64,000 bases of DNA from Halobaculum roseum. GTDB lineage: Archaea > Halobacteriota > Halobacteria > Halobacteriales > Haloferacaceae. The notes beneath the pieces are model-generated. The model ran no database searches. It saw only the letters and a list, made by a program, of their open reading frames with translations, and had not been told where the DNA came from. The stretch lies in the NCBI RefSeq assembly GCF_019880245.1, contig NZ_CP082286.1, forward strand, positions 1,010,521 through 1,074,520. Direction: 5' to 3'. The position numbers were made by a program, and so were the translations under genes. Position 1 is the first letter of the stretch, and every line of letters begins with the position of its first letter. This document shows positions 24,944 to 31,951 of this stretch, piece after piece.

Positions 24944-25108
24944 TCATCGGCGGGTACCTCCGGCCCCTGGCGGGGCAGGCCGCCGCCGAGTACGTCGCTG
25001 ACGTTTTGGGTCCAGCTCGGTGGCGAAGTCCTCGTGCGAGTCGGCGACGCTGGATACCCCACGTTCGAGGACCTCGGCCTCGAACGTGGGCTCACGTTTG
25101 GACGCCAT
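24944..25108 (-). pseudogene. N-terminal fragment of a small acidic protein
   Basis: Starts MASKREPTFEAEVLERGVSS behind a strong TATA box (TATATA, on the minus strand near 25115) and reads well for about 33 residues to DFATELD. It then enters antisense of the plus-strand truncated gene, where it turns Arg/Pro-rich and stops at 54 codons. The two converging fragments share one breakpoint near 25010. Family not recognised. Confidence 0.5.
25058..25090. repeat. 13-bp perfect inverted repeat inside the fragment
   Basis: CCCACGTTCGAGG (25058-25070) and CCTCGAACGTGGG (25078-25090) are separated by 7 bp. It falls in the coding part FEAEVLERG of the minus-strand fragment, so it may reflect codon use, or serve as a binding or recombination site beside the breakpoint. 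Confidence 0.6.
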
Positions 25109-25157
25109 CGAAATATATAGTACTAGACACACCACATACCTGAGAACACGGTTCGGT

Positions 25158-25220
25158 GAAAGTGAAGTTCGGAGCGTAGAACTAACCGAAGCACTTTCAT
25201 TGTAAGGATTGTAAGGATTG
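25158..25220. promoter_or_regulatory. Nested inverted repeats and 9-bp tandem repeat upstream of relBE
   Basis: GAAAGTG (25158-25164) pairs with CACTTTC (25192-25198); inside it AGTTC (25166-25170) pairs with GAACT (25179-25183). Directly after come two copies of TTGTAAGGA plus TTG (25200-25220), ending 9 bp before the antitoxin start. The arrangement suits cooperative autorepression by an antitoxin-toxin complex. Inference. Confidence 0.5.
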
Positions 25221-25229
25221 CACGAGCGT

Positions 25230-25427
25230 ATGTCGAAGGCTAACAAGCGAATCCCGGTAACCGAGGAGCGGTGGCGGGAACTCAACGAGCTGAAGGAAGC
25301 GGGCGAGACGTACGACGATCTGCTCGAAGACCTCATCCAGGAACACCAACGTCACAAACTGGCCGAGAAGACCCGCGCAGTCCGTGAAGCCGACGGCGAC
25401 GACCTGACCTCGCTCGATGAGTTATGA
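25230..25427 (+). CDS. RelB-like antitoxin
   Basis: 65 aa, MSKANKRIPVTEERWRELNE, then LKEAGETYDDLLEDLIQEHQ, then a charged C-terminal helix. An N-terminal strand-helix-helix would bind DNA, the tail the toxin. The ATG is preferred over an upstream TTG because the short form fits relatives. It overlaps the toxin gene by 11 bp. Resembles the vapB antitoxin near 14.3 kb in the ETxDxLL pattern. Base composition is lower in GC than the core genome. Confidence 0.85.
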   Translation: MSKANKRIPVTEERWRELNELKEAGETYDDLLEDLIQEHQRHKLAEKTRAVREADGDDLTSLDEL

Positions 25428-25710
25428 GGTCCTCCTGGCGGACGATGCACGAGAATATCTCGTCAGTTTGGACGACAAGAGCCAACGAATTCTGAAAGAG
25501 AATCTCCGGAAGTTAGCGGACGATCCGTATCCACGGCCCGGTTCAGGGTTCGGAGATACGGAAAAGTTGGTCGTCGACAGCGAGGAGATCTATCGACTCC
25601 ACATCGGGCGAACTCATACGGCCTTCTATGATATTCTAGAGGACGACCAGGAGGTTCGCATCGTCGATATCATGGACATCGACGAGGCGCACAAGCGGTA
25701 CGGATACTAG
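25417..25710 (+). CDS. RelE/ParE superfamily toxin
   Basis: 97 aa: MSYEVLLADDAREYLVSLDDKSQRILKENLRKLADDPYPRPGSG is the RelE helical hairpin, followed by YRLHIGRTHTAFYDILEDDQEVRIVDIMDIDEAHKRYGY, the four-strand sheet with the C-terminal Tyr typical of mRNA interferases. It would cut ribosome-bound mRNA or act on gyrase. Pairs with the overlapping antitoxin gene in an AT-richer accessory strip. Confidence 0.9.
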   Translation: MSYEVLLADDAREYLVSLDDKSQRILKENLRKLADDPYPRPGSGFGDTEKLVVDSEEIYRLHIGRTHTAFYDILEDDQEVRIVDIMDIDEAHKRYGY

Positions 25711-25749
25711 GCGGGTTCGAGTGAACCAGTTGGCCAGCCTACCCAGAAA

Positions 25750-26079
25750 CTACTCCGTCGTCTCCGGGGCGTCCTCGGGTCCCGTCGCGACGGCGGGGTC
25801 GGAGCGAGCCGCGTCGAGGTTCTGCTCGCGCTCCTCGCGGATCGCCGCCACCTCGCTGGGGTGCTCGTGGTAGTACGCGAGCGCCCGGTAGACATCGGCC
25901 ACGTCGAGATCGTGGCGGTCGGCGACCGCCCGGGGTTCGAGCCCGCGGCCCTCCACGCGCTCGTACACGAACAGCACGCTGATGCGCGTTCCGTCGATCC
26001 GTGGGTCGCCGCCGAGCACGTCCTCGGTTCGGACGATCCGAGGGGCGTCTCCGCCGTTCGACGAAGTCGTCTCGCTCAC
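25750..26079 (-). CDS. DUF433 protein (VapB45-type antitoxin)
   Basis: 109 aa. The core RIVRTEDVLGGDPRIDGTRISVLFVYERVEGRGLEPRAVADRHDLDVADVYRALAYYHEHPSEV is a DUF433 winged-helix domain, usually the antitoxin partner of a PIN-like (DUF5615) toxin. No such toxin is encoded on either side here: upstream is a broken integrase, downstream the relE toxin. Either it is an orphan or a partner was lost. Acidic tail. Confidence 0.85.
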   Translation of the reverse strand: MSETTSSNGGDAPRIVRTEDVLGGDPRIDGTRISVLFVYERVEGRGLEPRAVADRHDLDVADVYRALAYYHEHPSEVAAIREEREQNLDAARSDPAVATGPEDAPETTE

Positions 26080-26220
26080 ACTCGGTCGTTCGTCGTCATA
26101 GAGTAAAGTCTCTCCCCCGAGATATCGTCCATGTCAAAGGGGGGTTCTAGCGAGACAGGAGTTGGGAATGCGAACCCCTCGCTGAGGATGAGTTGGAGGA
26201 ACTTCTGGCGGCTGCGCGAC

Positions 26221-26478
26221 TAGTTCGGGCACCACGTCAATTACGGCGCGACTCTGCAGACCGTGACGAATCGGGTGAAGCGCGTCGCGGCGGCGACGGA
26301 GATCCGCTAGAAGATCACGCCGCACGTGCTGCGGCACACCTAAGTGACGCTTATCGCCGCGCGCGGTGCGACACCGCAGTACATTCGGCAGACGTTGGGT
26401 CAAGCTGATTTGTCGAGCGCGAACGACTACCTGCAGTACGCGGGGACGCAGTTGGACGCTAAGGCGGGGGAATTGTGA
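26221..26478 (+). pseudogene. Tyrosine recombinase/integrase remnant (C-terminal domain)
   Basis: In one frame the translation reads VTNRVKRVAAATEIR-stop-KITPHVLRHT-stop-VTLIAARGATPQYIRQTLGQ, then ADLSSANDYLQYAGTQLD. This is the catalytic domain of a XerC/D-type recombinase with HxLRHT, LGQ (normally LGH) and nucleophile Tyr in NDYLQY. Premature TAG (26308) and TAA (26341) replace codons expected to be Glu/Lys and Tyr, and the N-terminal half is missing. It dates the accessory strip as a decayed integrated element. Confidence 0.85.
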
Positions 26479-26530
26479 TGAGTTGCTCGATTTAAGTATA
26501 CTTGGTTTATTAATCGGAATCAGATCCCGG

Positions 26531-27424
26531 CTATAAGAACTCACGATGCCTCTCATCGGTGTTTTCTTCTAAACGGTCTCGATGAGGGCCATCCATTCGC
26601 TGACTATCAACTGCCTCTATTTGAGTGCCATATTCCATCGATGCCTCCAATAATGTTCTTCCTTTGATGGGTAAAGCGAGGTCCGCAAATTCTTGAGAAT
26701 AGGGCTCTTCATCAATATCTTCGTAATGAATAGTCATTTTGAGTCGAAGCCATTCTTTCCCAGCCTCGGCCAACTGCCCGGTTGCATGAACAAACGCTGC
26801 GGGCACATCATCATGATCACCCTGATATTCTCGGCGTGAACGAATGTAGAGTGCGCTTGTCAAGCTGAATACCTCCTCAGAGGTCTCTGGCTTTATGTAA
26901 CAATTCGGACTTCGAACTGCGGGTCCACTTCCCGCACCTTCCTTTCTCGGAACCCATCTAGTTGGTCTGGTATAGATGTCTTCTTCAGGTGCCGACTTCC
27001 AGTCTAATACCGGCTCCAGTTCAATCTCAACATTTCTCGCAGCCCCTTTACCCACGTTGCTAAGAATGATGCAAAAATCATCATGTTCACCGGTCCCGAT
27101 GTGGTCAATTTCCAGTAGCGGTTTATGTTGTAATTGTTGAAGTTCATTTTGATTTTCCATTAATTTTCTTTGAGTGTTCTGGATTGATGCCTGTTTATCA
27201 TACAATAACACCAAAAGAGCGGATAGAATAATCGATCCGACTGCTCCCAACACTTGAGCGATTTCGGGAAGATTATATGGGGATGATATTTCGATCATAT
27301 TTGTGATCATACTATATTCTAAATATGAAAATGTCGACAAACAGAGAATACATACCACAGATGCAATCAATAGAGACTTTCTAATTCCAATTATTGAATT
27401 TTCAGTTTCGTGTCTTTCATTCAT
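26531..27424 (-). CDS. AT-rich membrane protein with coiled coil, unknown
   Basis: 297 aa. Two N-terminal helices (about residues 14-35 and 54-75) are followed by a coiled coil (NTQRKLMENQNELQQLQHK) and a soluble beta-rich domain beginning LLEIDHIGTGEHDDFCIILSNVG and containing GAARNVEIELEP, typical of immunoglobulin-like folds. Codon use and GC content are far below all neighbours, with many Asn, Ile, Ser and Lys codons ending in A or T. This indicates recent acquisition, perhaps from a virus or a low-GC halophile. Function unknown. Confidence 0.8.
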   Translation of the reverse strand: MNERHETENSIIGIRKSLLIASVVCILCLSTFSYLEYSMITNMIEISSPYNLPEIAQVLGAVGSIILSALLVLLYDKQASIQNTQRKLMENQNELQQLQHKPLLEIDHIGTGEHDDFCIILSNVGKGAARNVEIELEPVLDWKSAPEEDIYTRPTRWVPRKEGAGSGPAVRSPNCYIKPETSEEVFSLTSALYIRSRREYQGDHDDVPAAFVHATGQLAEAGKEWLRLKMTIHYEDIDEEPYSQEFADLALPIKGRTLLEASMEYGTQIEAVDSQRMDGPHRDRLEENTDERHREFL

Positions 27425-27754
27425 TCAATGGCTAAATGGCGTGTGACATGACTTCAGTTTGTGGATTGAAACTCAAACGTAGAAAGGCTCAGAACTTGGT
27501 GGATGTAACCACGTTTCCACTCGAGACAGATACCGAGGGCAGGTACTTGCTCGGGTCTTCCATCACCCGAACCCCGCGTACCAACCCGGACGAATCCGCC
27601 CACTCAGCCGAATCCCCGGAACGGGCCGACGGTGATCAGCGTCCAACTCACCAGCGAAAGCGAGCAGTCCCCGCGACGAAATGACCCACTCGTGCACAAA
27701 TCCCTCACACTTCCCCCTGCTAAATAAACTCAACTACGCCCGATCCAATCCCCC
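27425..27754. other. Intergenic region, 330 bp, right edge of accessory strip
   Basis: No supported gene. Contains one GTGGATTGAAAC-like string (near 27461) resembling the end of type I-B CRISPR repeats but only once, and CAAATCCCTC at 27697-27706, identical to ten bases of the tRNA-Trp T-arm. An open frame from 27436 has unlike composition and no pattern. GC rises back to core level at the cdc48 stop. Confidence 0.5.
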
Positions 27755-30070
27755 TCACTCATGCGCCTCGGGCGGCGCAACCCGCTCCATCGCGGCCTCG
27801 AAGTCGCTCATTGTCACCGACAGCGCGTCGGCGTGGTCGTTCGCCTCCTCGCCGAACTCGTCGGCGACGCGCTCGACCGCCCGCATCGTCGCCTCCCGCA
27901 CGACCGCCGTGAGTTCCGCGCCGGAGTATCCCTCGGTGTGGTCGGCCACGCTCTCCAGGTCCACGTCCTCGGCAAGCGGCGTGCGCTCGGTGTGGACCGC
28001 GAGGATCTTCCGGCGCCCCTCCACGTCCGGCAGGGGCACCTCGACGTGGCTCTCCAGGCGGCCGGGGCGCACGAGGGCGTCGTCGAGCGCCTCCCGGCGG
28101 TTCGTCGCCGCGATGACCGCGAGGTTCGGGTTGCTGCTGGCGCGGTCCAGCTCGGTGAGCAGCTGCGAGACGACGCGCTCGCCGACGCCCGAGGAGTCGC
28201 CCATGCCGTCGCGGTCGGTCGCGATGGCGTCGATCTCGTCGAAGAAGATGATACTGGGCGCCGCCTGTCTGGCGCGCTCGAACACCTCCCGCACCGCCTT
28301 CTCGGACTCGCCGACGTAGCGGTCGAGCAGCTCCGGGCCGGCCACCTCGATGAAGTTCACCTCCGACTCGCCGGCGATGGCGCGCGCGAGCAGCGTCTTC
28401 CCGGTCCCGGGCGGGCCGTACAGCAGGACCCCCGTCGGGGGGTCGGCGCCGGCGGCGTCGAACAGCGGCGCGTACGTGAGCGGCCAGGTGACCGCGCGTT
28501 CGAGCGTCTTCTTCGCCTCCGTCAGCCCGCCCACGTCGTCGAAGGTCGTGTCGGGCTGTTCGGCGACGTACTCGCGCATGGCGGAGGGCTCGACCGCCGC
28601 CAGCGCCGACTCGAAGTCCGCCCGGGTCACCTCCACGGTCGCGAGGTCGACCTCGCTGTCGGCGTGGCGGGCGCGCCGCAGCGCGGTCAGCGCCGCCTCT
28701 GTCGTCAGCGAGTCGATGTCGGCGCCGACGAAGCCGTAGGTCCGCGCGGCGAGGCGGGCGACCTCCACGTCGTCGGCGAGCGGCATCCGACGGGTGTGCA
28801 CCTCCAGGATCTCGCGGCGGCCGGCCTCGCCCGGCACGCCGATCTCGATCTCGCGGTCGAAGCGCCCCCCACGCCGGAGGGCGGGGTCGATCGAGTCGAC
28901 GCGGTTGGTCGCGCCGATGACGATCACGTCCTCGCGGGCGTCGAGCCCGTCCATCAGCGAGAGCAGTTGGCCCACGATCCGATTTTCCATGTCGCCGCCG
29001 TCCTCGCGCTGGCCGGCGATGGAGTCGATCTCGTCGAAGAAGATTATCGCCGGCGCCGACTCGTCGGCCTCCGCGAAGATCTCCCGGAGCTTCTCCTCGC
29101 TTTCGCCCTTGTACTTCGAGGTGATCTCCGGGCCGGACACCGAGATGAACGTGGCGTCGACCTCGTTGGCGACGGCCTTCGCGATCAGCGTCTTCCCGGT
29201 CCCCGGCGGCCCGTGCAGGAGAACGCCCTTCGGGGGGTCGATGCCGAGGCGGGCGAACACCTCCGGCTCAGACAGCGGGAGCTCGATCGTCTCGCGCACC
29301 AGATCGAGCTCGTCGTCGAGCCCGCCGATGTCCTCGTAGGTGACGCCGCCGGCGGGCGGCGCCGACCCCGGGTCGCCGGGGGCGGGGGACCCCGCGCCGT
29401 CGCCTCCGCCCGCGCCGGCGTCGGCCCTGTCGCGTCGGTCGCGCGTCGGCAGATCCAGCGACGCGCCCGTGCCGGACGTGGAAGTGTTCACGCCGTCGTC
29501 CGCCCCGTCGCCATCCTCGCCCCCGTCGGCGTCGGCGGCGTCGCCGGCGCCCGTTTCACCGGGGTCGCGCCGTTCGACGACGACCCTCGTGCCGTCGTGG
29601 ATCTTCACCGGGCCCTCGGGACGGGTCGCGCGGACGACGAACACGTTGCCGCCGAGATGCGGGATCCGCACCTGCTCGCCCGCGCTGACGGGGCGGCCGT
29701 CGAGGTCGCGCTTGGCCGCCCGCGCCAGCGTCGCGTCGTCTATGTCGACGCCGTCGAGCGCCGCGGGCGCCGTCAGCGTGACGGCGTCGGCCTCGCCGAC
29801 GCGCTCCTTGTGGACGCGCACGCGCTCGCCGATCTTGGCGCCGGCGTTGGCGCGGGTCTCGCCGTCGACGAGGATCTCGCCGTCCTCGGCGCCGGTCCCC
29901 GCGGGCCACACCTTCGCCGCGGTCTCGCGCTCGCCGGCGATCACGACCGTCTCCCCGGACAACACGCCGAGTCGGCTCATCGTCGCGTCGGACAGGCGCG
30001 CGATGCCGCGGCCGGCGTCGCGCTTGGCCGCGCCGCGGACCGTCAGCGCGACCTCCTCGTCGTCGCTCAT
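27755..30070 (-). CDS. CDC48/VAT-type AAA+ ATPase
   Basis: 771 aa. N-terminal double-psi barrel and Nc domain ([23 protein letters not shown]) bind substrates; a disordered acidic linker replaces part of the usual connector (residues 190-240). Two AAA modules follow, each with GPPGTGKT (near residues 288 and 555), IIFFDEID and a sensor/arginine finger block ([40 protein letters not shown]). The hexamer unfolds proteins for the proteasome. The second module lacks the standard RLD before its Arg finger, so is slightly diverged. Start chosen at MSDDEE. Confidence 0.95.
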   Translation of the reverse strand: MSDDEEVALTVRGAAKRDAGRGIARLSDATMSRLGVLSGETVVIAGERETAAKVWPAGTGAEDGEILVDGETRANAGAKIGERVRVHKERVGEADAVTLTAPAALDGVDIDDATLARAAKRDLDGRPVSAGEQVRIPHLGGNVFVVRATRPEGPVKIHDGTRVVVERRDPGETGAGDAADADGGEDGDGADDGVNTSTSGTGASLDLPTRDRRDRADAGAGGGDGAGSPAPGDPGSAPPAGGVTYEDIGGLDDELDLVRETIELPLSEPEVFARLGIDPPKGVLLHGPPGTGKTLIAKAVANEVDATFISVSGPEITSKYKGESEEKLREIFAEADESAPAIIFFDEIDSIAGQREDGGDMENRIVGQLLSLMDGLDAREDVIVIGATNRVDSIDPALRRGGRFDREIEIGVPGEAGRREILEVHTRRMPLADDVEVARLAARTYGFVGADIDSLTTEAALTALRRARHADSEVDLATVEVTRADFESALAAVEPSAMREYVAEQPDTTFDDVGGLTEAKKTLERAVTWPLTYAPLFDAAGADPPTGVLLYGPPGTGKTLLARAIAGESEVNFIEVAGPELLDRYVGESEKAVREVFERARQAAPSIIFFDEIDAIATDRDGMGDSSGVGERVVSQLLTELDRASSNPNLAVIAATNRREALDDALVRPGRLESHVEVPLPDVEGRRKILAVHTERTPLAEDVDLESVADHTEGYSGAELTAVVREATMRAVERVADEFGEEANDHADALSVTMSDFEAAMERVAPPEAHE

Positions 30071-30173
30071 GTCACCGGGTTTGGAGGGCGGGGGCTTACC
30101 GCTTTCCACGTCCGGTCCGTCGACGGTCCGCCACCGCGACGGTCCGCCCGGGGAGAACCGCACCCGAACGGTC

Positions 30174-30365
30174 ATGCCTCCGGCGACGGAACGGGCGGCC
30201 GTGTTCGCCGCGCCCTCCTGTCCGAACTGCGGGAGCGAGTTCCTCGTGACCCGGGTTCGAACGCACGGGTATCCGAGACGGACCGACGGGAGCGTGAAGC
30301 GGTTCTACCGCTGCTTCCGGTGTTTCTTCAAGTTCTCCGGGGACGACGTGGTCGACCGTGAGTGA
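30174..30365 (+). CDS. Small zinc-ribbon protein (TFIIS-like fold)
   Basis: 63 aa. CPNCGSEFLVTRVRTHGYPRRTDGSVKRFYRCFRCFFKFSGDD: two CxxC knuckles separated by a basic hairpin, as in TFIIS-type zinc ribbons. Divergent from cdc48. Stops with TGA inside GAGTGACG. A nucleic-acid-binding role is likely from the fold; the target is not known. Confidence 0.75.
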   Translation: MPPATERAAVFAAPSCPNCGSEFLVTRVRTHGYPRRTDGSVKRFYRCFRCFFKFSGDDVVDRE

Positions 30366-30511
30366 CGGAGCGGTCGCGAGTCACTGCCGGACGGCACGCC
30401 AGGTCCACGATCGTCGCAGCGGCCGGCGCGCCGCGGTCGACGCGGCGACGGTCGCGATCGGACGCCCCCTCGCCCTCGTCGGTGTGCCCGTCCGCTCGCC
30501 CGGATGCGACG

Positions 30512-30931
30512 TCAGTGGACGACCGTCACCGGGACCGGCGAGTTCTGGACGATGCTCCTCGCGACGTTGCCGACGAACAGCCGCTCGGCCACGCCCCCCG
30601 TGTGGGACCCGATCACGACCACGTCGACCCCCTCGGCCAGCCTGACGATCTCCTTGGCGGGGCTCCCGTACCCCACCTCGGTCGCGACCGTCGCGTCGTA
30701 CTCCGCGGCGATCTCCTTTGCCCGCGAGAAGAGGTCGTCCGCGGCGTCCTCCCCAGCCTGCTCGGCGTCCTCCTCGAGGGCCAGGCTCGCGGCCGCCCCC
30801 ATCATGCCGGACGGTTCGCCCACGACGTGGAGGACGATGATCTCCGCCTCCGGGTGAGCCTCGAGCGCGTGTCTGAGCGCCCGCTCGGCCGTCTCGGACT
30901 CGTCCATCGGGACGAGGACGCGTTCGATCAT
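30512..30931 (-). CDS. Universal stress protein (UspA family)
   Basis: 139 aa. N-terminal IERVLVPMDESETAERAL, central alpha-beta Rossmann-like fold, and C-terminal ATP loop VVVIGSHTGGVAERLFVGNVARSIVQNSPVPVTVV. The GxxG(x9)GS/N pattern (GSHTGGVAERLFVGNVA) suggests nucleotide binding. The segment GMMGAAASLALEED is an insert seen in haloarchaeal members. Single gene; a second Usp is near 62.2 kb. Confidence 0.93.
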   Translation of the reverse strand: MIERVLVPMDESETAERALRHALEAHPEAEIIVLHVVGEPSGMMGAAASLALEEDAEQAGEDAADDLFSRAKEIAAEYDATVATEVGYGSPAKEIVRLAEGVDVVVIGSHTGGVAERLFVGNVARSIVQNSPVPVTVVH

Positions 30932-31077
30932 ACGTCCACTACTGTCGCGCTGGGGATAAACGTCGGGACGGTCGAGCGCGGACTCGAACCACGAGTGTTC
31001 CGATACGGCTGAATTCCGCGTTCGTCCGCCGACCGCACGAGTCATCGGACCGACGGCGACGCCCCCGGCGCCCCGGG

Positions 31078-31725
31078 CTACTCGACGTTCAAGTCCGACG
31101 CCGCCAACAGTTTCGAGATCGTCTCCTCGGCCGGTTCGCCCGGGTTGACGCGGCGGGCGTACCAGCGCAGGGCCGTCGCCAACGTGTCCGTCGGATCGCC
31201 CGACGCGACCCGGAGAGTGTCGGTCTCCCCGCCAGCCGCGACCGCGAGCGCGAAGCCGTGTGACGCCGAGAGCGCGCCGAGTTCGTCCGCCACCGCCTCC
31301 AGCGGGTCGCCGGCTGCGTCCCGATCCGGCGGAGACGGCGCCGACGAGGCTGTCGGATCGGGGTCGTCCACGTCCGCTTGCCCGTCGGCCCGCCCGTCGG
31401 CACCGGCCCATCCGTCGGCGCCGACCTCCCTGTCGTGTCGCTCGCCGTCGGGGACCTCGTCGCGGAGGTCGTCGTGTCGCCCTCCGCCGGTGGAGATGAC
31501 GTACCGCCCGTCGTCGGTCTCGTCGACGCCGTCGCGGCCGCGGATGTCGAGGTCGTCCGGGTCCACCACGCCGTCGCGGCCGACCGGCGGACGGCCGTCC
31601 GCGCCGTCGTCGTCTCCCGAGTCGTCGCCGGCTTCGTCCCCGGCGTCGTCGACGCGGACGACGTCCCGGACCGGCTCCTCCTCGGCGTCAGCCGGATCCG
31701 GGTCGGAGCCATCTGCGTCGCTCAT
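31078..31725 (-). CDS. Acidic haloarchaeal protein (DUF7500-like)
   Basis: 215 aa. The first 65 residues and a central linker are almost pure Asp/Gly/Ala/Glu, including GADGWAGADGRADGQADVD, an imperfect repeat. Two folded segments can be seen: DPDDLDIRGRDGVDETDDGRYVIS and the C-terminal LGALSASHGFALAVAAGGETDTLRVASGDPTDTLATALRWYARRVNPGEPAEETISKLLAASDLNVE. I associate the first with haloarchaeal DUF7500. Cytoplasmic, function unknown. Convergent with none; its start faces ileS. Confidence 0.6.
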   Translation of the reverse strand: MSDADGSDPDPADAEEEPVRDVVRVDDAGDEAGDDSGDDDGADGRPPVGRDGVVDPDDLDIRGRDGVDETDDGRYVISTGGGRHDDLRDEVPDGERHDREVGADGWAGADGRADGQADVDDPDPTASSAPSPPDRDAAGDPLEAVADELGALSASHGFALAVAAGGETDTLRVASGDPTDTLATALRWYARRVNPGEPAEETISKLLAASDLNVE

Positions 31726-31951
31726 CGTGGTTCGGTTCCCGAGGGGGGTGTATGAACGCACCGCCGCGGTTCTCAGGGGTGAGAGCGGCGCGGCTGGGAG
31801 GGGAGCCAGCGCGGTGGCGGGGGAGACGCGAGCGCGGCGGCGGGGGGACGCGAGCATGGCGGAGGAGGGGACGAGCGCGTCGATTCGAGCCCGTGTGAAC
31901 CCGCGACGGTGGACCACCGACTTGATGTACTCCCGCCGGTTCACACCGAAC

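Larger units (their letters stand above)
24862..25143 (+). pseudogene. Truncated gene, fused to antisense of a second gene
   Basis: GTG start overlapping the stop of the zinc protein. About 50 residues look native (SADDGVTGCDDPRDHLVGTH, then GGYLRPLAGQAAAEYVADVLG). After VADVLG the frame runs antisense through the minus-strand gene that begins at 25108 and becomes Arg/Pro-rich. The change point at about 25010 marks a deletion or inversion joint. The original protein is unknown; the AEYVADVLG helix could be an interaction segment. Confidence 0.5.

Noticed and set aside
27450-27480. GTGGATTGAAAC-like string resembling a CRISPR repeat end
   Set aside because: Occurs once; no second repeat, spacers or cas genes in the window.
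27436-27684. 82-codon plus-strand frame at the island edge
   Set aside because: Composition shifts midway, no conserved pattern and no promoter; probably chance.
30960-31010. tRNA-like T-arm on the minus strand (CGTGG-TTCGAGT-CCGCG)
   Set aside because: An acceptor-like partner is found but the space before it is about 34 nt instead of 41 and no anticodon arm with U33 can be drawn. At most a remnant.
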